64,000 nucleotides of DNA from Epiperipatus broadwayi (Eukaryota > Onychophora > Udeonychophora > Euonychophora > Peripatidae). Under the pieces are notes generated by a model that saw only the letters and a program-made list of their open reading frames with translations, had not been told where the DNA came from and did not search any database. The translations under genes and the position numbers were made by a program. Positions within the stretch are counted from its first letter, which is position 1; each line of letters starts with the position of its first letter. Of the stretch, positions 27,801-42,800 are shown piece by piece. The DNA lies in contig JAQFVV010000032.1 in NCBI GenBank assembly GCA_028023455.1, positions 990,001-1,054,000 on the forward strand, in the 5' to 3' direction.

Positions 27801-30800
27801 GTATGACTGCATGAAAATGCAAACCTACTTTCCATTTATAAATGAATGAGTAATAATAACGACATTGATAACTATATTAAAATGCTAAAAAAGTAATTTA
27901 ATTGAAATTGTTAATAGCTAATTAAAATAATTTTTAATTACAACAACACAAATCTCAACTTACACAGACAACTCATGAAGATTAAAACTTAAACTTTTAG
28001 ACAGTGTCTTTTTGGCCTTTTTAACATCTGGTACTTCTCCATTAACTTCTGTTAGTGAATTTTCATCCTGAGTAGCAGGTAATTCATCGCCTGTCTCATC
28101 AGAAGAAGTTGGGATCTAAAAATATATTAATTTCTTTTAACAATATTTAATATAATCAAATATTATTTAGGATCAGCTCTAGATACAACCAATTTGGAAA
28201 AATATAAAAAATATCACATTCAATTATTTTAAAATATGCACAGCATTAAAAATTATTTATGATGTAATCTAATAGAAAAAAAATTATAGTTTTTGCTCTG
28301 TTAGATTAAGAATGAAGAATAACTAAACTATAGTGACTCAAGCTTATAATTGCCTCATGAGAAGAAAATCAGAGATGCAAACAGATAAAAAAAAAAAAAA
28401 TCTATTTAAAATTGACTATATAATAATTAGCAAAAAACGATCTAACGAATGTACTGCAATATTTAATGAATATGAACTTTGAAAAATAAATGTACTTATT
28501 AAAAATATTTATCAAAATATGGTTTTTATAGCCGGCATTTAGCATTAAGTTTTAAGTATAGTATTCTTAACTTCATATCAGCATTACATTATTATTTATA
28601 ATCTGGCATTATTCAGATATCAGATTTTATTTACACTTTTAAACTACTGTAGTTTAAAATAATTATATATATATATATACTTAGATATGATATTTATCTG
28701 ATAAATACTCTTATGGAATGAGCCTGTCAATAAAATAAAAAAATTAAATTAAAATTTATCTATTAAAATTGAAAACTTCTTAAGAAACATAAAAATAATA
28801 ATTCAAGTTAATATGAAAAGATAAGTATAATACAATAAGACTCAAGCAATGAATTAGCTTTTGACAGTTTGCTGCCAGAATCATAATGCTAACACTTACT
28901 GTATTGTTAAAAATATGTACATATTGTGAAGATCAATATGCAAATAAAATGCAGGGTGTAAATTAGATGTTCCATTTTTTTGACAATGGGATGCAGGAAT
29001 CTTTTCTATTAACGGAATGAGAATCTTTATATACTTTTTTCCCATCATTCTACTCTGTGCATATTGTTTTAACATTAGAGGAGGAAAAGATATGTCCCAT
29101 AGTCTAATCATGATCAAAAAAGATCAATTTATATTCATGATTTGATTTCGCTTTATTATATAAATATGTTGCTGGCCAATTCTCATTGATCTAGCAATAT
29201 TCCCCATAACATACAGACTTACAAGCTGGGACAACAACAAATTTTATACACAATCTGGGAGGCATGTTCAAACGGAATTCTATCCTTAGTGTTGTTTAAA
29301 AGGCTGTTGAGAAAGGAGGTGATCTGAATTTCATTCTGAAAGAATCCGCGCAACCTTTCGAAGGCTCATTGTCATATGAGGGATGTATGGTAGACTTATC
29401 TATGGTTTAACTGGATTAACCTTGTTGACATTATAAATTTTTTTTTTTAGTTTATTATAGCTATTTTAGTTTGTTTTGTTTTTTAAAAAAGTTTATATTC
29501 TTATATGTATTTCTTTTAAGTGAATTGTAATATTGTAAATGTATTTACCTATGAAAATTGTTATTATTTTGAAATGCCCATAGTTAAAACATCAATCAGA
29601 CATGGGGATGGTAAATTGATATCTCTAATTTAGTTTAAATTATAGAGAAATGAACCCATAATGTTAAATGCCTGCTTGATGGTATTACAATTTTTTTTTT
29701 ATTTTGAATATTGTAAAGTTACTTACATAATGTGGACAATATTGACAAATTTATATTTTGTTATTACCTGAAATAAACTATTGATAAGTTTTAAATGTAA
29801 CTTCTGGTCTCAATTTCCACTCTTGTATTTTATCGATTGACTAAATGATCCGAGTTAAATTATGCTATATTGCATTTGAATCTAGTGTCTCTGCAAGCTA
29901 CTGCTTAGTGCTGAATGAATTATTAACACTTAAAGAATAAAGATTCAAACTGAATTCCTAAATATTATTTAGGAAAGTGGTGAGAGCACACCTGAGGAGA
30001 GCTTGTTTAATTATACTAGTCCTCCAAAATAAATAAAGATGCCCAGTAAGCTCAGGTCTTTTAAACAGTACTAAATAATATATATGTACTGATATATATA
30101 TATATATACGCAGTAGGTGTAGTACTCACAGAAATAATAAGAAATATTGCTGATGTTAGGCAAACATTATCAGCAATAGAGATTGATAAAGCCTTCAATA
30201 TGTTCATAATCAATCTTTTAAAATTGGAGTCAACATTACAATACAAAATTATTATTTTTTGTTATATTAAAATTTCACATTTTTTGTCAAAATCGGAAAT
30301 AAATCAAATAACTAATCTATTTGTATAAAAATATTATTACTTAATTAATATTTCTAACTCATTTCAGACTTTATTTTAAGTCATTATATACTTAAATTTT
30401 GTCTGGGTTAAGTTGTAATTATGTAAGTATATACATATTATCAAAGTTCTACATTCACTGTGTTGGGTGCAAAGAAGAGACTATTCCATTTCAATATATT
30501 TATAAGAATAAACCTTGAAATGACTATAGGAGATAATTAAAATGTAGATGAGATGTAGAATAATATATAGTATGTAAAAATATACAAAAAAAAAAATTGG
30601 TTCGTGAAATAAACAAAGATTTATAATTTAAAAAAAAAAAAAATGTCAAGAGAATTATTTATAGATTGGAATTAATGTGCCATTTTTGGAAGGAAAAAAA
30701 GGGGATACTTACTGGTGCATTGTTTCATTAAATTTATCACTACATTAATACAAATCAATAGGGCTTTTGCTTAATAAACCATTTATTTATCATTTGTCAC

Positions 30801-33800
30801 TTTTGCCATTTTTAATATTTTGTTTTTTTTTATAACAAGATATTCCAAATGTATAATAAATTTTGAGTCTATAAATTAAATGTTTTTATTACAGGAAATC
30901 ATTATAATTGTTTGTTTTATACAATATTCTAGACTTACAATGAATTGTGAGGTGTTAATCACTCAATTTCATATTAATTTATACTATTATTTTAATAATA
31001 ACTGATAAATATAACAATCAAATTTAAAGTTTATCAATCTATATTAAAAAAAAAAAGAACTAATGCCTTACTATCTGAATGTGGTTTTGGACAAAAAATC
31101 TTTACTCATAAGCCTTAAAAAATTCTACTTGTTTATAAAAATACAATAAAACCACCATATGTGTTGTATCAATATATACTATTTTAATTATAAGTTAATT
31201 TTAAAAATATAAACAAAAAACGTAAAAACATAGAAATTCATAAATCTTATAGTCAATACTATTTATAATATGATAGCAGTATTTCATATAATAAAATATT
31301 TACAAAGTATAAAGCTAGAAGCTCTATATAATTTCAAAAAACTTATGTACTTTTCTTTAATTGATAAAATAAAAGTTATTGAATTAGTAATGAAAGGTTA
31401 AAAAAAAACTGATAAACATTATTATTAGCATTCTTATATTGTTTTAGAAAGCTTTTATTTGATATAAAGAGCTTAACTGAAAATTTGAAATAATAACTGC
31501 AAGTAGACTTAACTGCATGGACTCCAGGATCAATATGGACTTTAAAAAAACAACTAGAGATCATGTCTGCTGATAATGAGATATTATTATATCAAGTATT
31601 TAATTTTTTTTTGTCAATATTCAACATTTGATTTTAATATTTAAATCTTTACATTATATAAGAATTCAATAAAATGGGTTTGATTTCTTAGAATTATACA
31701 GTTACAAAATGGAACAAAAAAATATAAAAAATCATATTTGAACTTTGTAATCATAAAAAAAAAAAAACTATGAAGTGAAACATGCAAAATGAAAATAGAA
31801 TTTTCATTTATTAACTAGTATTTTAATGTTATTATTGTAAATAAATTAACAAAATCTTTATTATTCGAATTAGATTTGTAAAACCTGAATGAACATTTGC
31901 TTAAGTCATGATAATCTTATGAAATTCTGTTATATAAATCTAAAAATGCCTTTATAATTTTTAGAATATCATAATAAATCTGCACAATTGTCTTTGACAG
32001 GTTTAATAGTATGCTACAAACAGTTTACTTTATTGCTATTTCAATTTTCTTAAATTCTATTTTTAAAAATAAAATATATTTTTAAAAAAATCTTAAGTGT
32101 AAACATATTTATTTTTTTATAATTATTGCATAAATATTGTCTAAAAATAATCATAAAAATTTAAATCAATGACAGAAATAATGCAATTTTCCCCCCAATT
32201 CTAAATAACAAAAGAATAGTAGTTTACAAGTTTGTTGAGGATCAAGCTCTAAGTGTTCCTTTTGAATTGCTCTGTGGACTACTACCATCTCCAGATTTTT
32301 TTTTTTTTTTTTACTAGTAAATCAATATTCAGTTTTTAATACAAAATAAGTGGAAGAACTAAGGTGGATAATGCAAGTTAATTAGTTGCGATGAAACTGG
32401 ATAGTTCTGATATAACAAATTTCAAGATCAAAATCTACCACTTCATTGTAAATTTTATTTTAAAAAAGTACAACAAGTTTTTTTTTATTATTGTTTTGAA
32501 TAAAGGTGAATATACTGTCTCGATTTATCAATTACACTCTTATTATTTCGAAAAAGTTCATTCATGTTATAATGTTAATTTATATGTACATATGTGGCAG
32601 CATATCCACACCTTCATTACATATAAAAATATTTTATAAAATTAGATGTTTTGTTTTTTTTTCTTCATGTGTCACAGCATCGGCCGGGAAGCGAACCCGC
32701 TAACCCGAGACAACTGCCTATAAGGGAGCTGTACTGACCACTCGGCCACCAACGTTTTTTACATCATTTTCTTAAAAAAAAAAACATTAATATATATATA
32801 CAAAATTTTTAACAGGTTTTATAAAAGAAATTGTAATTATTATTAATTTTTTAATAATTTTAAATTAAAAAAAAAATCTATAATCAAACACTAACTTTAT
32901 AAGCAGCTCGTCTTTCTGAAGAAGAAAATTCCATAGGATGCTCTTCAAGAATTGGCTGTAAATCGGTTAAAGGATCTTTAGGCTACAAAATAAAAAAAAA
33001 TATTAATGCAATAACATAAACTAAAGATATAATCCTAATTTTACTTAAATAATGTGAAGCACATCAATTTCATTTTTAAAAAAAGTGCATTTCTGACAGT
33101 ATCATAATCAGAGGTGAATTTCCTAAAAATCTGCAATCCATTAATATCGTAAATGTACAAATACCTTGTTTAGATTCTATGCAATGCTTCCAAATAAATA
33201 TCTCTTTATTTATTTAAATTACAACACATTTCATAATGACGAGATGTAAGCAAAGCAAGCAAGAAATAATCTTACGTATTCTAGATTAATGCTTTTTTTT
33301 TAGCCTATCTGTTTTTATTTAGATTGATTTCTCTTATGCTTAAACAATAATTGATGACTCAATCCTTATTCCTCCAGGTGGCAGGGAAAAAAAAATACCT
33401 CAAGGAAAAATATCCTAGTAAAAAAGCCTCCTGTGGATAAATTAAATGGATAGACTTAGGTATTAGAATTAGTTAATGATATTTTTTAACAATATTTATA
33501 ACTCTTCAATTCATTTCTTAATTTTTTTCTAGAAGTCTGTTTCTATTACGAGATTGCACTAGTACAACAAATTTCAAAATATCTTCCAAAAAAAAATATT
33601 TCTACTCTTTAGTTCTTTTAAGATATCTCATGGAAGCAATAGACTTTAAATATCAACTCTACATTATTTAATTAAAATTTGGATGAATGCACTTTCTCTC
33701 TCTATGAGTTAGTTATTAAGTTTCATCTTTTTCAACTTTTGCTATCTAATTGCAACATTTAAATTTATTTTCAAGTTTTGATTTCATTTACTAGATCTTT

Positions 33801-36800
33801 GTGATATACTAGCAATACTATTAGCTGATTACAATTATGCATGAATGACAGATATTACATAGAACAAAAGGAGTGCAAGGGCAGTCAGCAGTATGTAGAT
33901 ATATATAGGTACTATTGCAGACTAAATATTCGGTAACATTATTCCATTTATAATAATAATTATTTGCTAAAGATTCATTATAATATTACGCATATGTATA
34001 AGAATAAGAATTGGAGTATCCGTTGTCACTAACAATTAATTTGATTCTTATTAGTAATTCCTTCTCACATATTCCTTCTCACGTATTAACAACTAGGCTC
34101 ACTGGAATACTAACTTGAATATCCCCGCCAAAAACTATCAGGTAGGTTTATGCATTATTTGCACGGAGTATTATGAACATGATCTAAAATTGGGCCAGAC
34201 ACTGGTTAGCCTAACAATTATTTGATAAATTGATTAATCTCCACGGTTAAACAGAACAATTTGGTGCAGTCAAGTCCAGAACCTGCGAGTAAAAAGAAAA
34301 CCATAATACTTATTGTCAACGATGGCCGCCATGTTGCAAATGCCAATAGGAGAATTTGATGTCAAGAGCCCTACCAACTGGTCAATATATTTTATATATA
34401 GAGAATTTTTTTCTTTGTTAATAATATTAAGGGAAATGAGATAAAGGTGGCCACATTGTTAGGGTTTTCCAGATTGAAAGTGCTGGAGATTGCAAACCAT
34501 CTAAGTAAACCCGGCAGAACCAGAGAGTTTTCTATACGACGACATAGTCAAAAAATTAACAGCACATTTTTGCTCCCTCCCTTTGAAACACATCGCGAGA
34601 TTGCAATTGACAGCAAATGAGAACTGAAAGTTTCAAAGAATTTGATACAGCTATCAGAGAGTTGGCAAAAAATTGTGTCTATGGACAATTTCTAGAAGAA
34701 GCCCTCCTGGAACTGTTATTAAGGGGAATACACAACAGTAAATTTCGAGAACAACTATTAGCAGATTCGGATTTAAATTACAAAGATGCCATTAAAAGAG
34801 GAATTGCACACGAGTTAATGATGAATCAAGCTAAAGAATATCTTGATACCACGCCAGTGGCAAACTATTACTATACAATTCAGAAAACCGTTAAACAGGG
34901 AAATGAAACGACAAAACAGGAAAGAATAAACGGTAATAAAACCAACTATTACTGCTGTGAGAAACTGGGACATATCGCTCGGAATTGTAGACAAAATCGA
35001 GAAAATTGTACAAATTGCAGATCAAAAGGCCATCTAGCAAAAATCTGTTGCAAACCAAAACCAGATTGTAAGGCCAAAAGACATTTTAATACGTGTATTA
35101 AAAATCTAAAATGTAGCGAAGCAGAATTTAAACTGCCAATACTCATCGAAGAGAAACGCGTTAAAATGGAGATTGACAGTCGCTCTGGAGTTACACTAAT
35201 ATCCCTTAGTGATTGGGAAGTTATCATTGCACAAAGAAACAATACATGAAAAATGGAAAAAACCAATGTAAGCGCTAAAGACATAAACGGCAATGCGGTG
35301 GAAATAGTTGGAATGGTAAGAGTACCAGTAAAATTAAATTCAAAAATCAAAAAACTACCCCTATACATAGTCTATATAAACAAATAAATCCACTAGTAGG
35401 CCGGTATTGGTTCAGACCATTCCGGATTACCATAAACGTAATAAAAAAAAAATCAATATTGAGATGAAATGCAAAATAAATTCCCAAACCTATTTAAGCC
35501 AAAACTGGGGGAGGTAAAAATAACACCGGTGCAATTAGAACTCAATGACCATTCAACCTCAATCATATGAAAAGCGTGGAAGGTGCTGTTTTCGCAAAGA
35601 ACAAAAGTAGAAGAAGCACTAAATGAATTCATGCAAAAGGGAATAATAAGTTCAACAGAAGACTCTGAGTGGGCCACATCAATTGTTATAGTTAATAAAC
35701 CAGATGGGAAAATACGAATTTGTGGAGACTATAGAATAACAGTCAATAAAAATCTTTGTAAAAGTGTGTACCCTGTTCCGAATGCACAAGAAATTCTAGC
35801 ATTATTTCAAAAATCATCACTTTTCATGAAACTCGATCTCCACGCAGTTTTTCACCAGATACTAATATGTAAGGAAACTTCAGAAATCATAATCACAACT
35901 CAATTAGGATTATTCAGATTAACTATCTTCCATTTGGAATCAGCATGGCACCAAACATGAACAGGTTACTTAGTGGACAAGTGGGGGTAATTCCATATTT
36001 TGATGATATCCTGATTACAGCTGACACTGAAGAAACACTCAGAGATAGAATCACACAAGTGTGCAGTAGTCTTGATGGTTTTGGAGCGACACTAAATGCC
36101 GAAAAATGCATATGAAATACCGAAAACTTAAAGTTTTTGGGATGTATCATAACACAAAGATGGAAAAGCCCCTGCACCGGACAAAATTAGAGCAGTAAAG
36201 AATGCACTCAGACCAAAAAAATGCAAAACAACTTCAGGTATTTCTAGGGCTGATTAATTACTTTGAGCCCTTTCTTAAAGGGAAAGCGCACACGTGATTC
36301 AACTTCTATATAAACTCTTGAAGAAAAATCAAAACTGAGAATGGTCAACAGATCAAGAAGATGCATTTGTGAAAACAAAATCCCTATTAACAACAGAAAA
36401 GTTGCTAATTCACCACGATAGCAAATTGGAGATAATATTGGTAACGGACGCATCAGACTATGGAATCAGAGCAATGTTGACTCACCCAACATACGAAGGA
36501 GAGACCAATAGCATATGCATCATGAACCTTAGCCAAGGCAAAAAAAAACTATAGTCAACTCGACAAGGAAGCCCTGGCTAATTTTTTGAATTAAAAAATT
36601 TCCATCAATATGTATATGGCTGACAATTTACAGTCATAACTGACCACAAACCATTATTGCGAATATTGGCAAAGATAAAACCAATTCCAGATCATCTCAA
36701 CCCATGCATGCTGTGCTGGATAAAACTGCTGTCAGCTTATGACTACTATCTAAATTATAAGGGGGGCAGTTTGATATAACATGCAGATGCACTCTAATGT

Positions 36801-39800
36801 AGGTCAATGTGGAGATCAATTACATAGACTATTGGAATTCACAGATAAATAGTAAAAAAGTAGCAGAGTGGACAGATAATGATCCAGGATATCAATTACT
36901 TATAAAATGGATTAGCAAAAGTTGGCCCAGTAAAGACCAAAAAACTTGCCACTGGCTTACTGGAAGAATGCCCGTTCAAGCTTATCAGTCTGTAAAAGGT
37001 GCAGTGCATACTAAATAGAGATAGAGTTATAATACCCTCGCAGGATCGAAACTAGGTGCTAAAAATGCTGCACAATGGACACCCAGGAGTAGTCTGCACA
37101 AAGCACTTGCCAGATGCTATGTCTGGTAGTCTAAGATAAATGAAGACATCGAATCCTTCACAAAAACTTGCACAGCATGCCAATCAAATGCTCGATCAAC
37201 AATAAAGAAATATAATTCATGGTCACCAGCTAAAAATGCATGGTAATGTGTACACATGGCCCGTGCAGATCCTTTCACAGGATATACATTCTTAATATTG
37301 GTAGTTGCCTATTCTCACTGGGTAGAATACCGAATTGGGAAAAACACTGGGGCAGAGAAGGTCATTCATCATCTAAATGAAATATTTGCAATACAAGGAT
37401 GCCCGGAAGCTCTCATCACAGATAATGGTTCTGGTTTTACTTCGGGAAAGTTCTAACAATACTTAGAAACCAGAGGCATTAAACACATGTACTCGCCACC
37501 ATACCATCCTGAGAGTAAATGGATTAGTTGAAAATACCCTTAACCAACTTAAACTTGAACTGAAAAAAGAAAAGTCAACAAAAATGCAAGAAACACTGCA
37601 CTGCATATTATTACACCAACACTCTACACCAACAGCAGTGAGTGGAAAGTCTCCAGCCAAACTATTATTGAAACAGAGGTTAAGGACAGAACTGACCCTG
37701 CTACTGCCAAGAAATATGTATACATGGGTTGAAACAGAACATAAAATATTCATAGTGAGAGAAAAGGTGTGGATCAGAGATCGTCTACATAAAACATGGA
37801 TAATGGGAGAAATCATCAACTTAACATCTAAATTTATAGCAGCCATGAGAACAGAGGATGATATAGTATACAAGCAACATATCAACCACATACGCTACTG
37901 CAGTTCTCCAAGTTGGGAGAACAATAACCCCAGTGGAACCCCAGTGGAAGTAGAACTGTCAAACCAACAGAGACAAAAGCAGAGATAGATACATCGCAAA
38001 CTGGACAACCAGATACTCAACAGGCATAAGTGGTAGGCGATCATACACTACTAAGGCAAGAGATGCAAATGGAAGTGGCAAACAAGGAGAACAGTAAAGA
38101 CAGATCACAAAGACCTCAAAGAAAGAAACAGTCATCCAAATTCTTAAAAGACTGTATGCTAAATGAGGGAGAAAATTTTATATGCTATTCCGGACTATAT
38201 GTATATAAAAAAAAAATGTATTCATTTCATGGGTACTCCTAGTTTTGTGCAGTGGGGAGAAGTGTCATATACTAACAATACTATTGGCTGATTACAATTA
38301 CGCATGAATGATACTACAAAAACATAAGGAGGAGTGCAGGGGCAGACTGTATTTGGTAATATTATTCCATTTATAATAATTACTTGCTAGAGATGTGTTA
38401 TAATATTATACATACGTATAAGAATAATAATTGCAGGAGTATTCGTTGTAACTAATAATTACTTTGATCCTTATTAGTAATTCCTACTCACATATTAACA
38501 ACTAGGCTCACTGGAATACTAACTTGAATATCCCCATCAAGAACTATCAGCTAGTTTTATGCATTACTTGCATGGGGTATTATGACCATTATACAATATT
38601 GAGCCAATTAGACGTTGGTTAGCTTAACAATTATTTGATAAATTGATTAACCTCCACGGTTAAACAGAACAATCTTATAAATCACTATTCTTTGATGCTC
38701 TTAATAATATTTGTTCTTTTATAAGTAAATTGAATTGCAAAGGTATTTTTAAGAAGTTTGTTTGAATAAAGTTGCTTGTAATTATAGATGAATGGTTACC
38801 AAAGACTTAAAGTGGTTTTAGAGAATTAAGAAGCATTACAGATGGTTTTTATTGCCAGGCAAAGGCAAAAAAAAAAATGTCAGAAACAAAGAAGTGATTT
38901 ATATATTTGCTTTAATTCATATTTGCTTTAACTCTATGAAGGTTTACTTCTTTTCTTTTTATTATATAATTCTATTACTAATGTTCATTCACTTCTAAAG
39001 AAAAGACTATTTATTTCAGTTAAACAAACTAGCTGAGAAATGTTTTCAACCTAGAAGCTCAAACTTGTCTGCTGAGATTAATTAATTAAGAAAAAAAGCA
39101 CAAAATTTGATAACTGATAATTAATATATAAATTTGTTGATTTAGATATTCCACTTTCGGGATAAGGTGATACACGAGTCTTCTTTGTTTATTGCATAGG
39201 TGTTGTTAGCAATGAACCATGCCTCTTAAAATTTTATTTTCCAATTATGTGGACTGAAACCATGCCAAAATAGTTTTGATTCACATAATATTAAAATAAA
39301 GCATGCAGAATGCAATGTTCAGAAAAAAAAATTTACTGCTATCACCTACAATAAACAAGAAAAACCCATGTATTGCCTTACCACGAAAATGGAATATGTA
39401 AATCATCTATCACCTACAATAAACAAGAAAAACCCATGTATTGCCTTACCACGAAAATGGAATATGTAAATCAACAAATTTACATATTATCTATCAGTTA
39501 TCAAATTTTATGCTTTTCTCTTAATTAATTAAGCTCAGCGGACAAGTTTGAGCACTATGAATACGATCTAGGTTGAACATTAATAATACAATATTTGCTA
39601 TAATTGATTCAGTCGACACATTTACAAGTCTATATCATTGTTTGAAATTAGTTGGATATCAATCAAATGTACTTAAGTTTATTACTACAGGGAGAAAATC
39701 TAAGGTATTTGAAATGAAAACTAGTGTTAAACAAGGATGTATATTTCTCCACCATTGTTTTCAATTTTTATGATAGTGATTTTTGGAATTGTTTACAGGT

Positions 39801-42800
39801 GATTTAATCAAATAGAAATCAGGATATTATACAAATTTGATAGTGGAATTTTTAATTTGAATCAAAAATGAAACAAAAACATCTTGGATTCTGAATTTGC
39901 AATATGCTATGCTGATTATTCTATTTTTGCCCAATTCTAAAGAATATACCTAATGTTTTTAATACAACATATGGACTTTGATTTATTCCTCAGCAATTTT
40001 TAACTTGTATAGTTATAAAGTTGAGAATGTAAACCAGTTCAAATAACTTAATACTTCTATAAGTAGAAAGGTGGACTCATCACAGAAAAATTACTATTGT
40101 AACTAACTAAGTTAGCTGTATATAAAACTGATATTTTAACTAATTTATTGTATGGAAGAAAATTAATTTTAAAATGTTCTATAAACTTTTAAAACTACAA
40201 TGGCAAGATCATAAAACCAATCAACATATTTTTCAACTTGCTGAATATAAATCCACTATTCTAAATTCACACCTTTTTTTGGATTGGATCCTGTCTATGC
40301 TATAAGGATTATCTCTTAAAGACATTCTAAAGGTGAATGTCAATTATTTCCATTGGAAAATTATAACAGAGACTAGAATACATTGGAAAAATTCAATTAA
40401 ACATGGTATTGAAATATTTTATAAGGAATGGTTTTCTGCTCAAGAAATTAAAAGACCACAAAGCAATCAGAAAAATGAACCAGCTTAGTCTATACATGAA
40501 TATATTTGGGATTGTATGGTCATCACAAAATTCCTTTCTAGAGCAGTCCCCCTCCCCTCTTCCAATTAAAATTGGCCATTGTCATTTACAAATGATTGTT
40601 TAGTAATATTAATTTAATGGAAATATTTTCAGATATTCTCATATGGTACATGGAAATAAAATAAACCAACATGGCATTCAATCATTTAGTAGTGTTAAAC
40701 TATATATCCAAAATTTCCCATATTAAATAATCATATTTTATCCCTGAAAATATTCATTAATATATAGAAACAAGTAAATAAAAATGCATAGTTCAGTAAA
40801 TAAAATTTAAAAATGCAATCCTAAGATATATATAATGACATTTCATCATTTGCATCAAAGTTATTAATGTTATATATAAAAGGTACAATATAAAAAGATT
40901 GGAAATATTTAAGTAAGTAATATTTATAAAAAATGCATTAGAATAAAATAAAAATGAGAAAATTATTTAATCAACCATAAGTGATTCGTCAATCTTTAAT
41001 ACTTATACAAAATGCAGTAAAATAATTTATGAAAAATTTAACTCCTAATTAATTAAAAGTAAATATTTTCTACTACAATCTGAATTATTCTTCTGAAATA
41101 ACTAATATTTCATAAATATTTTGTGAAAAAAATAATGTGTAAAAAAAAGTTAAGAGAATTGTTTTCATTTCCAAAATCAAATTGAAAAATAGAATTGATG
41201 CGATGCGATATACTATGACTTCTCTTTTATCGGACTCAGGAATCTCTCAGCCACTATGCTCAGAGAAATCTGTTAGCCATCTAACCTTCCTTTCCATTCC
41301 CCACCCTAACTTTTTCCCATATTCTTCTTTATCCTGCTCCATCCCATTTTCACACTATCTTTATCCACTCTATGGATTTTATATCTAGAGCCCCTTATCT
41401 TTTTCCAAACCCAGCATAAAAACCAAAAACCCAGTTTCTGTGTAATCACTTTGTTTATATTTACTCTCCCACTTCATTATTTGTACTTTTTCTGCTTGTA
41501 TGCATTTACATTCAATTAACAGATGCCTAATATTTTCCATGCCTTCCTTACATAACTTGAACACATAATCACCCACATTTCTCCATTTATGTGTACATTC
41601 CCTAGTTTGCTAACAATCTTGTTTGAGCTTTAAATGGTAAACTACTTCCCTTGTTATTATCATAAATTAACTCACACCCAATATTCTGTTTAATTCTCTA
41701 TATATTTAAACTGTTTTATTCTCCATACTAGTTCTCCATCTCTACAAAATGCTATTTTTTTATTAATAATCTATTCTTCTATCCCATTTTTTCCCACTAT
41801 AACACTCAACAATTCTTCTAGCACAATCAACCCATCTTTTATATAAGCATACTGACAGTCTTTATCCAAATCTTCTGCATACTGCACTACCTTTTCATCC
41901 ATCTTGTTGCCTGTCCTTTCCTCATAAGCCAATTAAATACTATTTTGATTCATTTAAAATTCATAAATTGCATTCTACCAAACATTTTCATTTTGCTTTT
42001 TGCATCTCTCATATAAAAACTTGATCCTTCTACTTCTTGAATTGCCTCCTTTACCATTCACACATCTGCATCTAATGCATGTCTTCCTCCTTCTCTTTAT
42101 ACTTTTTCTACATAATCTTATACACCTTTACTAACACAACACATTAAGTTTGTTACTGTCACTTCTATACAATTCTTGCTACATCATATTTATTATATGA
42201 AAACCCTGTTAATTTCTTTATCAGTCCCTTTCTTTTCTTTGTTTCATTTATCAATTTTTTCTCCCATTCATCCAAGCAATTTCTCTGATTATAGATTCCC
42301 AAATAGTTATACCTATTCACCCCATTTAATTTCATATCCGCCAATAAAAATTCTTTCCCTTCTCTTTTCTTCACTAAATTTCATATATGTCTTCAACATA
42401 ACTTCCATATCTTCTCTTCTTTCTGTATACAAGATATCATCAGCAAACAAAAGACACTCCCTTACCATCTATTAATGGTATCTCTACCCTTCTTCCTAAT
42501 CTTTCTACTGCTCTCTCATATAACAAAAACAATCCTTGCCTTAATCCCACCCCATTTAATTTTAATTGATTCTATATAATTGATACATATAGTAATTATT
42601 TTCATACAATCTCTTAATAAGATCCAACTAAAGCTCCATTCATTCTCCAATTTACTAAACTTATCCATAATCTATTTCAATTTACTCTATCATTATCTAT
42701 AAACATCATATATAATTGTCTACCTATATTCCTATTCATACCTATAAGCTGTGTGACTACCAATAAACTATTTCTTATACACCTATATGATTTAAAACCT

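Larger units (their letters stand above)
33800..38671 (+). mobile_element. Ty3/gypsy-type LTR retrotransposon, complete but decayed
   Basis: Two LTRs (TGT...ACA) enclose gag zinc knuckles, protease, reverse transcriptase, RNase H and integrase in that order, which is the Ty3/gypsy order. The element is flanked by the 5-bp direct repeat ATCTT (33795-33799 and 38672-38676). Reading frames are broken by many stops and shifts, and the LTRs differ by substitutions and a roughly 50-bp length difference. It is therefore an old, inactive copy. No envelope-like frame was seen. It is inserted in the sense strand opposite to FAM13. Confidence 0.93.

Noticed and set aside
34949-35368. 139-codon minus-strand frame
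   Set aside because: Antisense shadow of the gypsy gag-protease region.
37463-37891. 142-codon minus-strand frame
   Set aside because: Antisense shadow of the gypsy integrase C-terminus.
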